Shown here piece after piece: positions 1 to 9,895 of a DNA stretch of 64,000 bases (positions are counted from its first letter, which is position 1; each line of letters begins with the position of its first letter). The position numbers and the translations under genes were made by a program. The notes beneath the pieces were generated by a model that worked only from the letters and a program-made list of their open reading frames with translations, was not told the DNA's origin and did not search any database. Source of the stretch: Rhodobacter sp. (lineage in GTDB: Bacteria > Pseudomonadota > Alphaproteobacteria > Rhodobacterales > Rhodobacteraceae); the NCBI GenBank assembly GCA_030066215.1, contig JASJCA010000003.1:1-64000 (forward strand), written 5' to 3'.

Positions 1-557
1 CGGTCCCCGGCGCTGCGGCCGGTCAGGCAATGCAGGAAGGCGACGATGTCGGCAATGTCGCGGTCGGCCCCCCAGGCCATCAGCCCCTGCAACAGATGTA
101 CCGTCATGTGCAGCCCGTATAGCGCCATCGCCGCGGCGAGGACGTAGAAGAACGGCCGGTGCTCGATGCTCAAATTACTGGTTATGCACGCCTTTTCCAT
201 GCCGCAGGCCTTCGTCACCAGCGCGTAGGCCGCCAGATACGCGATAAACGCCACCAGCGACCGCATCGCCGCGTCGGTCCAGCGCGTCACCCGGCGGCCG
301 CAGAAATAGGTGATCAGGTTGATCGAGACATGGGCGTTTTTGCCCGCACCATAGCTCACCGCCGCCGCCGCCACGACCGTCAGCGACACGATCGAGACGT
401 CCTCGATCCCGAAGATCGGCGCGTTCAAGACGTAGCGCCAGACCACCGCGACCACGGTGACGCCCAACAACACCACGATTGCCGCCGACCCGGCCAGCGC
501 GAACAGCCCGGCCAGGCGGCCAAGCTGGCGTTCGAGGACCGCAAGCGCGGCGTGCAA
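1..557 (-). CDS. TRAP transporter small permease (DctQ-like), partial, runs off the left edge
   Basis: Not in the ORF track because it is open at the edge. Reverse-strand reading gives LHAALAVLERQLGRLAGLFALAGSAAIVVLLGVTVVAVVWRYVLNAPIFGIEDVSIVSLTVVAAAAVSYGAGKNAHVSINLI..., typical DctQ. It follows dctP directly; TTG start inferred. Confidence 0.8.
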   Translation of the reverse strand, partial: MHAALAVLERQLGRLAGLFALAGSAAIVVLLGVTVVAVVWRYVLNAPIFGIEDVSIVSLTVVAAAAVSYGAGKNAHVSINLITYFCGRRVTRWTDAAMRSLVAFIAYLAAYALVTKACGMEKACITSNLSIEHRPFFYVLAAAMALYGLHMTVHLLQGLMAWGADRDIADIVAFLHCLTGRSAGD

Positions 558-561
558 ACGC

Positions 562-1542
562 CTACATGCCCTTCATTTTGGCCAGGACGTCGCCCACGGT
601 CATCGATCCGGCCTCTTGCGCCAGGACCTCCTCCATCGTGGCGTCGATGATCGCCTGCCAGCGGGCGCGCTCGTCCTCGGGAATATCGATGAATTCCAGA
701 CCCGCCTCGCGCGCAATCTTCAGCCCGCGCTCTGTCGAGGCCTTGAACCCCGCCGCGCCGCTTTCGGCCAAGGACGCATCCGCCGCCGCGTCGATCCAGC
801 CCTTCTGTTCATCGGTCATGCCGTCGTAGACCTCTTTGTTCAGAAGTAGCACGAAGGCCGAGCCCGAGCCCGGGAACCAGGTGGTGAGGTAGTTGGCGAC
901 CTCGTGCAGCTTGAACGACCCGATCCCCGAGGGGTCGATCGAAATCGCGTCGATCACCCCGTTGGCGAGGTTCTGGTTGATCACGCTCACCGGCTGGCCG
1001 ACGGGCGAGGCGCCCAAGGCCTTGACGAACGGCACCTGACCCGACGAGGTGATCCGCACCTTCAGCCCCTGCAGGTCGTCGAGCGTGCGGACCGGTTTGT
1101 CCTTGGTCAGTAGGATCGGCGGCGAATTCGCCCAAAGCGCCAACATTTTGGCGTCGTATTCGGTCTCGATCAGCTCGCGCGCGTTCTGCAGAGCCGCCGT
1201 GCAGGACACCGAATCGCTGCAGAGCCCCGGCAGGTTGACCACGTTGGTCATCGGAAACACCTCGCCGGTATAGCCCGGCAGGGTAAAGACGATGTCGGCA
1301 ACCCCGTCGAGCAGGATCGAGTATTGCTTCGGCGGCACCGAGTTCAGCGCGCCACCCGGAAACTGCCGGACCGTCAACTGCCCGCCTGAAACCTCGGCCA
1401 GCTTGTCGGCGAACGGTGTGAACACCGCCTTGTTCATCGGGTGCTTCGGGCCCATGAAATAGGCCAGCGACAGCTCTTCCGCGCCGGCCTGCGCGCCCCA
1501 CGCCATCGCGGCCGCCGCCGCCCAACCGATCAGCTTTCGCAT
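562..1542 (-). CDS. TRAP transporter substrate-binding protein (DctP family)
   Basis: Signal peptide; DctP-like text (PVRTLDDLQGLKVRITSSGQVPFVKALGASPVGQPVSVINQNLANGVIDAISIDPSGIGSFKLHEVANYLT). Confidence 0.9.
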   Translation of the reverse strand: MRKLIGWAAAAAMAWGAQAGAEELSLAYFMGPKHPMNKAVFTPFADKLAEVSGGQLTVRQFPGGALNSVPPKQYSILLDGVADIVFTLPGYTGEVFPMTNVVNLPGLCSDSVSCTAALQNARELIETEYDAKMLALWANSPPILLTKDKPVRTLDDLQGLKVRITSSGQVPFVKALGASPVGQPVSVINQNLANGVIDAISIDPSGIGSFKLHEVANYLTTWFPGSGSAFVLLLNKEVYDGMTDEQKGWIDAAADASLAESGAAGFKASTERGLKIAREAGLEFIDIPEDERARWQAIIDATMEEVLAQEAGSMTVGDVLAKMKGM

Positions 1543-1730
1543 CGTCTCTCTCCCTGGTCTGATCTCGGCCGCGCCCCCCGCGCCGCCGCCTCCCTGGGCG
1601 CAAGCCTACCGCGATTCGCCGAAATCGCGAGGCCCGGCCTGTCGGGCGCCCTCGCCGGCGCCGCAAGAATTCCACCGCGGCGGCCGGGAATCGCCCTATG
1701 GTTGGGCAATCGCGCAACAGGAGAGCCCCC

Positions 1731-3518
1731 ATGTCCGTTCGCTTCGCCCTACTCGCACTGATCGCCGGCGCGCTGCCGGCGCTGGCCCAACAGACCACCG
1801 ACAACGTCGCGCCCGAGGCCGCGACTGAGACCGGCGCCATGGCCGTTTCGGCCCCGGTCCAGGCCGCGTTGGACGCCAAGGCCGCGGGCCGGCCGGTCGC
1901 GGCGCAGGACTGGATGGTCGCCGCCGCCAACCCGCTGGCGGTCGAGGCCGGGGCGAAGGTGCTCTCCGCCGGCGGCAGCGCGGCGGACGCCATGGTCGCG
2001 GTGCAGGCGGTGCTGGGGCTGGTCGAGCCGCAAAGCTCCGGCCTCGGCGGCGGCGCGTTTCTGGTCTGGTACGACGCCGCGACCGGTGCGGTCACCACGC
2101 TCGACGGCCGCGAAACCGCGCCGCTGGCCGCCACGCCGACGCTGTTCCAGGACGCCGCCGGCGCGCCGCTGAAATTCTTCGACGCCGTCGTCGGCGGCCG
2201 CTCGGTCGGGGTGCCCGGCACGCCGGCGCTGATGCAGGCCGCCCACGACCGCTGGGGCCGCGCCGACTGGGGCGGGCTTTTGGCCGACGCCATCGCGCTG
2301 GCCGAGGGCGGCTTTGCGGTCTCGCCCCGTCTCGCGCGGCTCGTCGCCCGCGATGCCGAGCGCCTGTCCCGCTTTCCCACCACCCGCGCCTATTTCCTGC
2401 CCGGCGGCGCCCCGCTGGCCGAGGGCGCGACGCTCAGAAACCCCGGCTACGGGGCGACGCTGAGGACACTGGCCGCCCACGGGGCCGACGCCTTCTATAC
2501 CGGCGCCATCGCCCAGGACATCGTCACCACCGTGCGCACCGCCGCCGGCAACCCCGGTGTCATGGCGCCCATCGACCTCGCCATCTACCGGGTCAAAGAG
2601 CGTGCGCCGGTCTGCGTGAGCTACCGCGCGCACCGGGTCTGCGGCATGGGACCGCCCTCGTCCGGTGCGCTGACCGTGGGCCAGATCCTCGGCATGCTCG
2701 ACGGCTACGACCTCTCAGCCGGGCCGGGCGAGCCTGACGTCTGGCGCCTGATCGGCGACGCCTCGCGCCTCGCCTTCGCCGACCGCGGCCGCTACATGGC
2801 CGACAGCGATTTCGTGCCGGTCCCGACCCGGGGCCTGGTCGAGCCTGCCTATCTGGCCACCCGCGCGGCGCTTTTGGCCGGCGACGACCCCTTGCCCGAA
2901 GTCGCCCCTGGCGCGCCGGAATTCGACCACGCGCTGCATTGGACCGACGACGCCAGCCTCGAGTTCCCCTCGACCTCCCACATTTCCATCGTCGATGCCG
3001 ACGGCAACGCGCTGTCGATGACCACGACGATCGAAAACGGCTTCGGCGCCCGGCTGATGACCCGCGGCGGGTTTCTCTTGAACAACGAGCTGACCGACTT
3101 TTCGTTCCGCTCGCACCGGGACGGCGTGCCGATCGCCAACCGCGTCGAGCCCGGCAAGCGCCCGCGCTCGTCGATGTCGCCGACCATCGTGTTGAAAGAC
3201 GGCGCGCCGGTTCTGGTCGTGGGCTCGCCCGGCGGCAGCCGGATCATCGGCTACGTGGCGAAGACGATCATCGCCCATCTGGATTGGGGCCTCGACGTGC
3301 AGGCCGCGGTCGCCCTGCCCCACGCCGTCAACCGCTTCGGCACCTACGATCTGGAGGACGGCAGCGACGCCGCGGCGCTGGAGCCCGGTCTGCAGGCGCT
3401 CGGCTACCAGACCAACCTGCGCGGACTCACTTCCGGCCTGCACGCGATTTCCATCGGCCCCGACGGCCTGCAGGGCGGCGCCGATCCCCGCCGCGAAGGC
3501 ATCGCGCTCGGCCGGTAG
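1731..3518 (+). CDS. ggt: gamma-glutamyltransferase
   Basis: NPLAVEAGAKVLSAGGSAADAMVAVQAVLGLVEPQSSGLGGGAFLVWYD and STSHISIVDADGNALSMTTTIENGFGARLMTRGGFLLNNELTDFS; internal ATG with signal peptide chosen as start. Confidence 0.93.
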   Translation: MSVRFALLALIAGALPALAQQTTDNVAPEAATETGAMAVSAPVQAALDAKAAGRPVAAQDWMVAAANPLAVEAGAKVLSAGGSAADAMVAVQAVLGLVEPQSSGLGGGAFLVWYDAATGAVTTLDGRETAPLAATPTLFQDAAGAPLKFFDAVVGGRSVGVPGTPALMQAAHDRWGRADWGGLLADAIALAEGGFAVSPRLARLVARDAERLSRFPTTRAYFLPGGAPLAEGATLRNPGYGATLRTLAAHGADAFYTGAIAQDIVTTVRTAAGNPGVMAPIDLAIYRVKERAPVCVSYRAHRVCGMGPPSSGALTVGQILGMLDGYDLSAGPGEPDVWRLIGDASRLAFADRGRYMADSDFVPVPTRGLVEPAYLATRAALLAGDDPLPEVAPGAPEFDHALHWTDDASLEFPSTSHISIVDADGNALSMTTTIENGFGARLMTRGGFLLNNELTDFSFRSHRDGVPIANRVEPGKRPRSSMSPTIVLKDGAPVLVVGSPGGSRIIGYVAKTIIAHLDWGLDVQAAVALPHAVNRFGTYDLEDGSDAAALEPGLQALGYQTNLRGLTSGLHAISIGPDGLQGGADPRREGIALGR

Positions 3519-3597
3519 GCGGCGGCGACGAGGTGGGGTTTTGGTGCGGGTGTACCCTCATAAGGGCGAGCCAGGAGGGTAAACCGAAGGCTCCCTT

Positions 3598-3770
3598 CGG
3601 GCACGGAATCAAGGCGCGCAGCGCCGCCGGGCCCATCGCCGCCCCGCCCCGGAGGGGTGGCGATTGGTCGAGACCTGAGCACCGCGCGAGGTCCTACGGA
3701 CTCAACAGCCATAAAGCACGGCCGTTCAAAGGTCAGCTCGCCACCCCGCGGGCCGGCGATGGGCCCGGCT
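3598..3770. repeat. Dispersed intergenic repeat, copy 1
   Basis: Aligns without gaps over 173 bp (~80-85% identity by hand) to 60543-60715; contains short GC-rich hairpins; lies between convergent genes. Confidence 0.85.
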
Positions 3771-3836
3771 CGTCACGACGTGGGCACCGGTAACACCAGG
3801 CCAAAGCCAAACCCAGTCGTCCCGCCGCAGCCCGGC

Positions 3837-4613
3837 TCACGCGCTGCGCAAAAGCGGCCGCCCGCCGGCTTGCGCCCAGGCGCGCACCGCGTCACCGAAG
3901 GCCGAAAACAGCTTAAGCGAGACCGGGTCGTTGGCGGCGTTGTATTCCGGGTGCCACTGTACAGACAGGGTGAAGCCCGGCGCGTCCTTCACGTAGAGCG
4001 CCTCGGGCGTGCCGTCGTCGGCCCAGCCGTCGATCACGATCCGCTCGCCGGCCTCCATAATGCCCTGGCCGTGCAGCGTGTTGGTCATCACCTCGGTCGC
4101 GCCCATCAGCCGGTGAAACGCGCCGCCCTCATTAAAGGTCACCTTCTGGCGCAGCTCGAAGATCTCGTCCAGCGAGCCGTCGGGCGGCATCCGGTGGTTC
4201 ATCCGGCCCGGCAGGTCGCGGATCTCGGGATGCAGTGTGCCGCCATAGGCGACATTGACCTCTTGAAACCCGCGGCAGACGCCCAAGTAGGGCTGCCCGC
4301 GCTCGGTCAGCTTGCGGATCAGCGGCAGCGTGATCCGGTCCCGCGCCCGATCGAAGGCGCCATGCGCCTCGGTCGGCTCGTGGCCGTATTCCTCGGGATG
4401 CACGTTGGGCCGCCCACCGGTGAACAGAAACCCGTCGAAATGGGTCAGCAGCTCTTCGATGCCCACGAGCTCAGGGTCGGTCGGGATGATCACCGGGGTG
4501 CAGTCGGCCACGCGGCTGATCGCCTCGGAGCTGAAATAGCCCCCGGCATGCACATGATACGTGTCCGTGATCATGTGACTGTTTCCGATGATCCCGACGA
4601 TGGGCCGCAGCAT
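3837..4613 (-). CDS. gamma-glutamyl-gamma-aminobutyrate hydrolase family protein (class I GATase-like, peptidase C26)
   Basis: LGVCRGFQEVNVAYGGTLHPEI nucleophile motif and FTLSVQWHPEY. Confidence 0.88.
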   Translation of the reverse strand: MLRPIVGIIGNSHMITDTYHVHAGGYFSSEAISRVADCTPVIIPTDPELVGIEELLTHFDGFLFTGGRPNVHPEEYGHEPTEAHGAFDRARDRITLPLIRKLTERGQPYLGVCRGFQEVNVAYGGTLHPEIRDLPGRMNHRMPPDGSLDEIFELRQKVTFNEGGAFHRLMGATEVMTNTLHGQGIMEAGERIVIDGWADDGTPEALYVKDAPGFTLSVQWHPEYNAANDPVSLKLFSAFGDAVRAWAQAGGRPLLRSA

Positions 4614-4708
4614 GGTGGTCCCCGAACTTCACGAAGCTGTGACGTTACATAATCGCTGGCGCCGGCCCGGTCGAGGGGATTTGCGCCGCACAGCCCCTGT
4701 GCGTCCGG

Positions 4709-5140
4709 TCACGCCTGGCCGATCAGCCCCGCCGCCGCGATCCCCGCCAAGCCGGCGACCACGTCGTTGTCGCTGGTATCTCCGGTGACGCCCACCGCCC
4801 CGATCACCGGGCCGTCCTCGGCCGCGCGCAACAGGATCCCGCCCGGCACCGGCACCACCTTGCCGCCGTAGACGCCGTTGATCGCGGCCATGAAATAAGC
4901 CTGGTTTTCGGCCCGCGCCATTTGCGCAGTGCCCGGCAGCCCCAGCATCACCGCGCCATAGGCCTTGCCGTGCGCAATCCCGAACCGCCCCGGCGCCGCA
5001 CCGTCCTCACGCTCGAAGGCGATCACGTGCCCGCCGGCATCGAGCACCACGACGGAAAGCGGCTTGAAGCCTTCCGAGTGTCCTTTGGCGAGCGTGTCCC
5101 GAACGATCGTCCTTGCCTGGTCCAGCGTCGGTTGCATCAT
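4709..5140 (-). CDS. GlcG/HbpS family heme-binding-like protein (DUF336)
   Basis: LDAGGHVIAFEREDGAAPGRFGIAHGKAYGAVMLG...GGKVVPVPGGILLRAAEDGPVIGAVGVTGDTSDNDVVAG; next to malate synthase G. Confidence 0.88.
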   Translation of the reverse strand: MMQPTLDQARTIVRDTLAKGHSEGFKPLSVVVLDAGGHVIAFEREDGAAPGRFGIAHGKAYGAVMLGLPGTAQMARAENQAYFMAAINGVYGGKVVPVPGGILLRAAEDGPVIGAVGVTGDTSDNDVVAGLAGIAAAGLIGQA

Positions 5141-5210
5141 GCGCCTGCTCCTTCCAATCGCCCCGCCCAGAGATTTCGAAATGCCCCGCCAGCCGCAGTG
5201 CCCCGCCCGG

Positions 5211-7361
5211 TCACGACACGCTCACCTGCGGCGTGCGGGTGGCCTTGAGCTGCAGGCGGCGGGCGTGCAGCACCGGCTCGGTATAGCCCGAGGGCTGGTC
5301 GATGCCCCTAAACACCAGATCGCAGGCCGCCTGGAAGGCGAGCCCGTCAAAGTCCGGCGCCATCGGCACATAGGCCGGATCGCCTGCGTTCTGGCGGTCG
5401 ACCACGGCGGCCATCTTGCGCAGCGCCGCCATCACCTGTTCCTTCGACACGATGCCGTGGTGCAGCCAGTTGGCCAGCGCCTGGGACGAGATCCGGCAGG
5501 TCGCGCGGTCCTCCATCAGGCCGATGTCGTTGATATCCGGAACCTTGGAACAGCCGATGCCCTGATCGACCCAGCGGACCACGTAGCCCAAGATCCCTTG
5601 GGCGTTGTTCTCGATCTCGGCGGCGATCTCGGCCGGCGTCAGCGCCCCGGTCAGGACCGGGATCGCCAGCAGATCGTCGCGCGACCCGCGCGCCCCGCCG
5701 GCGGCGATCTCGTCCTGCCGGGCGAAGACGTCGACCGCGTGGTAATGCGTGGCGTGCAGCGTCGCGGCGGTGGGCGAGGGCACCCAAGCGGTGTTCGCCC
5801 CGGCCATCGGATGGGCGATCTTCTGGTCCAGCATCGCCGCCATCATGTCCGGCATCGCCCACATGCCCTTGCCGATCTGCGCCTTGCCGCGCAAGCCACA
5901 GGCCAGCCCGACATCGACGTTCTGATCCTCGTAGGCCGCGATCCAGGCGGCGTTCTTCATCTCGCCTTTGCGGATCATCGGCCCGGCCTCCATCGACGAG
6001 TGGATCTCGTCGCCGGTGCGGTCGAGGAAGCCGGTATTGATGAACGCCACCCGGTGTTTCGCGGCGCGGATGCAGGCCTTGAGGTTGACCGAGGTCCGCC
6101 GTTCCTCGTCCATGATGCCGAGCTTCACGGTATGGCGCGGCAGCCCGAACGCGTCCTCGACGACCCCGAAGACCTCGTCGGTGAAGGCCACCTCGTCCGG
6201 CCCGTGCAGCTTGGGCTTGACCACATAGACCGACCCGGCGGTGGAGTTGCGCGGGCCTTCGGTCTTGGACAGGTCGTGCATCGCGATCAGCGTGGTGCAG
6301 AGCGCGTCGATCAGCCCCTCGAAGGCCTCGTTGCCGTCGCGGTCCAGCACCGCCGGGTTGGTCATCAAATGCCCGACGTTCCTGACCAGCATCAGCGCCC
6401 GGCCCTTGACCGTCAGCGTGCCGCCGTCCGGCGTCAGGTACGATCCGTCCGGCGCCAGCGCGCGGGTGAAGCTCTGGCCGTCCTTCATCACCTCCTCGGT
6501 CAGGTCGCCCTGCATCAGCCCTAACCAGTTGCGATAGGCCAGCACCTTGTCCTCGCCATCGACGGCGGCCACCGAATCCTCGCAATCCATGATCGCCGTG
6601 ATCGCGCTTTCGAGCCTCACGTCGGCGATCTCGGCCCGGTCCTGCGCGCCGATCCGGCTGCCCGGATCGACCACGATCTCGATCAGCAGCCCGTTCACGC
6701 GCAACAGCACGTCGAGCCCCGCCGCGTGCCGCCGGTAGCCCACGAACTGCCCGGGATCGCGCAGCGCCGGAGTCAGCGCGCCGCTAGTGACGTCGAGCGC
6801 GCCGATCTCCGCCCAACTGCCCGCCGCCAGCGGCGCCACCCGGTCGAGATGCCGCCGCGCCCAGGCGATCACCTCGGCCCCGCGCGCCGCATCATAGCAC
6901 ACGCCCTCGGGCAACGACCCCATCGCATCGGTACCGTAGAGCGCATCGTAAAGCGACCCCCAGCGGGCATTGGCGGCGTTCAGCGCATAACGTGCGTTCA
7001 TAATCGGAACGACCAGCTGCGGCCCCGGCAGGTCGGCGATTTCGGGGTCGATCCCGCCGGTGTCGATGGCGAAATCCGGCCCCTCGGGCACCAGATAGCC
7101 GATCTCTTCGAGGTAGGCGCGATAGGCCGCAGGTTCGTGCGGCTGCCCGGCTCGCTCGGCATGCCAGGCATCGAGCTTGGCCTGCAATTCGGCCCGGCGG
7201 TCCAGGAGTGCGCGGTTCTTCGGCCCGTACCGGTGCACCAGCTCCGAAAACGCCGCCCAGAACGCGTCTTCGGTGACCCCGGTCCCGGGCAGCGCGTCAC
7301 CCTCCAGAAACGCCGCCAGCCGGTAGTCCACGCTCAGCCCATTGCGTTCGACCCGGTCCAT
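5211..7361 (-). CDS. glcB: malate synthase G
   Basis: 716 aa; [74 protein letters not shown]. Confidence 0.95.
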   Translation of the reverse strand: MDRVERNGLSVDYRLAAFLEGDALPGTGVTEDAFWAAFSELVHRYGPKNRALLDRRAELQAKLDAWHAERAGQPHEPAAYRAYLEEIGYLVPEGPDFAIDTGGIDPEIADLPGPQLVVPIMNARYALNAANARWGSLYDALYGTDAMGSLPEGVCYDAARGAEVIAWARRHLDRVAPLAAGSWAEIGALDVTSGALTPALRDPGQFVGYRRHAAGLDVLLRVNGLLIEIVVDPGSRIGAQDRAEIADVRLESAITAIMDCEDSVAAVDGEDKVLAYRNWLGLMQGDLTEEVMKDGQSFTRALAPDGSYLTPDGGTLTVKGRALMLVRNVGHLMTNPAVLDRDGNEAFEGLIDALCTTLIAMHDLSKTEGPRNSTAGSVYVVKPKLHGPDEVAFTDEVFGVVEDAFGLPRHTVKLGIMDEERRTSVNLKACIRAAKHRVAFINTGFLDRTGDEIHSSMEAGPMIRKGEMKNAAWIAAYEDQNVDVGLACGLRGKAQIGKGMWAMPDMMAAMLDQKIAHPMAGANTAWVPSPTAATLHATHYHAVDVFARQDEIAAGGARGSRDDLLAIPVLTGALTPAEIAAEIENNAQGILGYVVRWVDQGIGCSKVPDINDIGLMEDRATCRISSQALANWLHHGIVSKEQVMAALRKMAAVVDRQNAGDPAYVPMAPDFDGLAFQAACDLVFRGIDQPSGYTEPVLHARRLQLKATRTPQVSVS

Positions 7362-7614
7362 CGCCGACTCCCCGTTCGGTATACCGCGGTGTGCTTAGAA
7401 AAATGCCGCGTAAAGGGCAACCGGCGTGACACACTGCCGCCCGTACGATTTCCGACGGCAGGTCCCTGCCGGGTCATGTCCGCGATCTGGACCGGCCTCG
7501 ACCTACCATCCGGGACACACCCCGCACCGCTAGCTTGGGAGATCACCAGCAACCTTTTGCTCGCCCGCAGCCGGAGGCGAGGACGAGAACAACCGGCGTG
7601 CGCGGCACGCGCAC

Positions 7615-7767
7615 TCATTTCGATTGCCGCGCCGCCCGCCTGCACCGCTCGGAGCAATGGCGCACCTCGTCCCAGACCCGGGCCCATTTCCGGCGCCAGG
7701 CGAAAGGCCGCCCGCAGGCCGCGCAAAGCTTCTGCGGCAACTCCGCCTTGCGGCGCATCCGGCTCAC
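7615..7767 (-). CDS. DUF2256 small zinc-ribbon-like protein, 50 aa
   Basis: Not in ORF track (short). Reverse-strand translation VSRMRRKAELPQKLCAACGRPFAWRRKWARVWDEVRHCSERCRRAARQSK; CxxC...CxxxC pattern; GTG start overlaps the photolyase TGA (GTGA). Confidence 0.85.
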   Translation of the reverse strand: MSRMRRKAELPQKLCAACGRPFAWRRKWARVWDEVRHCSERCRRAARQSK

Positions 7768-9293
7768 AGATCCAGCTCCATCTGCCCGCCGCCCGTGCCG
7801 GCCCAGTCGCGGTCGCGCCGGAACCGGACCGGCACGCCGGGCTCCTTGCGGCTGGCGTGTTTTTCAACGATGCGCGCCGCCTCGTCGCGAAACGCCGCGC
7901 CACGGCGCACGCCCCAGACCGCCCGCGACGCCGCCTTGACCGCCGCCTTCACGTCGACGATCGGCGCGGGATAGGCGCGCCCCAGCAGACCCGACGCGCC
8001 GTCCCAAAGCCAAGGCTCCTGCAAATTCTCGTCCGGCACTGCCGCCAGCTCGGGCACCCATCGGCGCACGAAGAGACCGCCCGGGTCCTGGTCGTGCCCC
8101 TGCTTGACCGGGTTGTAGATCCGCACCGTGTTCATCCCCGTCGTGCCCGACTGCATCTGCACCTGGCTCCAGTGAATGCCCGGCTCGTAATCGGTGAAAA
8201 GCCGCGCCAGATGCGGCCCCGTCGCGCGCCAGTCGAGCCACAAATGATAGGATGCCACCGCCATCAGCATCGACCGCATGCGGAAATTCAGCCAGCCCGT
8301 CGCCGCCAGCGACCGCATGCAGGCATCGACGAAGGGCAGTCCGGTCTCGCCCAGCTCCCAGGCGCGCAGCCGCGCCGCATCGGGCTCCCGCGGGCGCAGG
8401 TCCTCATAGGCCGAATGCAGGCATCGGACCTCGATCTCGGGCTCGTCCTCGAGCTTCTGCATGAAGTGGTCGCGCCAGGCCAGCCGCGACTGGAACGACC
8501 GCAGCGACCCGCCCCAGCCGTCGCGGCTGCCCTTCACCTCGAGGGCCCGAGCCCGCGCCGCCTGCGCCGCCTCGCGCCCCGACAAAGTGCCCAGCGCCAG
8601 ATGCGGCGAAAGCCGCGAGCAGGCCCGCGCCCCGGCCAGCGGCGTCGCCATGTCGGCGCGGTAGGTCCGGCCGCGCTCGGTCAGGAACGAACCCAACAAC
8701 CCCAGCCCCCGGCGCCGCCCGCCCGGCTGCCGTCCAGGGCAGGGATCGGGCGCCAGACCCAGCTCCGCCGCGCTTGGAATTCGCCCCGGCTCGACCCCGG
8801 CGACCGCATTCAGCCCCGCAGGCGGCGCCACCTGCGGTTGTCGCACGAGGCGTTCGCGGCGCCCCGCCCAGCCGTCGCGCCCCGCCAGCCGCCGCACCAC
8901 GCCCGATTGCGGCAGTTCCACCCACTCGACCCCGGCCGGCCGCGCCCATCGCGCGACCCGCCGGTCGCGGGCGTAGGTCCACAAATTGCCGGTCTCTTCG
9001 TGGCTGATCAGCCGCACCGCCCCGGTGGCGCGCCGCAATTCCTCCAGCACCGCCTCGGCCGCACCGACCCGCACCGCCAACGGTGCGCCGAGACGCGCCA
9101 AGTCATCGCGCAAGTCGCTAAGACACTCTGCCGTGAACGCCCATTGCCGCGCTGAGGTGTCCGGCAGCGCCCAATACTCCGGCTCGACGCAATAGACCGG
9201 CAGCACCGGCGCGCCGATCGCTGCGGCGCGCGCCAGCGCCGGGTGATCGCTCACCCGTAGATCGCGTTTGAACCAGACAAGCGTTGCCTCCAT
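7764..9293 (-). CDS. cryptochrome/photolyase family protein (deoxyribodipyrimidine photo-lyase)
   Basis: MEATLVWFKRDLRVSDHPAL...; FAD-binding domain TGWLNFRMRSMLMAVASYHLWLDWR...NPVKQGHDQDPGGLFVRRWVPEL. Confidence 0.93.
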   Translation of the reverse strand: MEATLVWFKRDLRVSDHPALARAAAIGAPVLPVYCVEPEYWALPDTSARQWAFTAECLSDLRDDLARLGAPLAVRVGAAEAVLEELRRATGAVRLISHEETGNLWTYARDRRVARWARPAGVEWVELPQSGVVRRLAGRDGWAGRRERLVRQPQVAPPAGLNAVAGVEPGRIPSAAELGLAPDPCPGRQPGGRRRGLGLLGSFLTERGRTYRADMATPLAGARACSRLSPHLALGTLSGREAAQAARARALEVKGSRDGWGGSLRSFQSRLAWRDHFMQKLEDEPEIEVRCLHSAYEDLRPREPDAARLRAWELGETGLPFVDACMRSLAATGWLNFRMRSMLMAVASYHLWLDWRATGPHLARLFTDYEPGIHWSQVQMQSGTTGMNTVRIYNPVKQGHDQDPGGLFVRRWVPELAAVPDENLQEPWLWDGASGLLGRAYPAPIVDVKAAVKAASRAVWGVRRGAAFRDEAARIVEKHASRKEPGVPVRFRRDRDWAGTGGGQMELDL

Positions 9294-9348
9294 GCGCCGG
9301 ATTTAGGCGCGCGCGCGGCCCGGTCCAGCCGCGCCGAGGCGCTTGGTT

Positions 9349-9705
9349 CTACGGCACCCGGCCCGGCACGTTGGGATTGTTCGGTCCGCCGGCAGGATTG
9401 CCGCCCGGCTGGTTGCCGCCCGGCCGGTCGCCGCCGCCATCGTCGCTGCCACCGTTCGGGCGCCGCCCCGGTGGCGGGCAATCGGGATCGAAGGCCGTAA
9501 ACTGCGGATCGCACCGGTCGTCGGGTGGCCGGCACTGGAACTCCGGCGGCGCGCCGGGCACGAAGACGCCCTCGTCGCAGCCGACTTCGTTGCCCATCTT
9601 GTCGAGCAACAGCTGTCCCCGGATCACCGGCCGCTCTTCCTGCTGCGCGCAGGCCGCGACCACCACTGGCAAAGCGAAGGCACATAGGATTCTGGGCAAG
9701 CCCAT
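9349..9705 (-). CDS. small putative lipoprotein with Pro/Gly/Asn-rich tail
   Basis: MGLPRILCAFALPVVVAACAQQ (lipobox VAAC); ORF extends upstream but signal peptide starts here. Confidence 0.6.
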   Translation of the reverse strand: MGLPRILCAFALPVVVAACAQQEERPVIRGQLLLDKMGNEVGCDEGVFVPGAPPEFQCRPPDDRCDPQFTAFDPDCPPPGRRPNGGSDDGGGDRPGGNQPGGNPAGGPNNPNVPGRVP

Positions 9706-9895
9706 CGCATCCTCCTTTTGTCTATGCCTTGACGGGGCTTGGCGCCCCTTGCCGCGCCAGAATGCCAGACGACGCAGGATCAGGCAACGCACGCTCCCAC
9801 GAATGCCCGGCAATTGCGGGGATTTGAACACAACCGGGCCTTCACCTCGTCCGGCAATTCCGCTACGCCTCCGGGCCGGCCCTAAGGAGTCCCCG

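Noticed and set aside
4965-9155. Long plus-strand ORFs (519 and 809 aa) over glcB and the photolyase
   Set aside because: Antisense artefacts of GC-rich coding DNA; the minus-strand products are unambiguous.
9781-9890. tRNA-like segment upstream of pepN
   Set aside because: Could not fold an acceptor/anticodon/T-arm consistent with a tRNA; no T-loop GTTCRA consensus in place.
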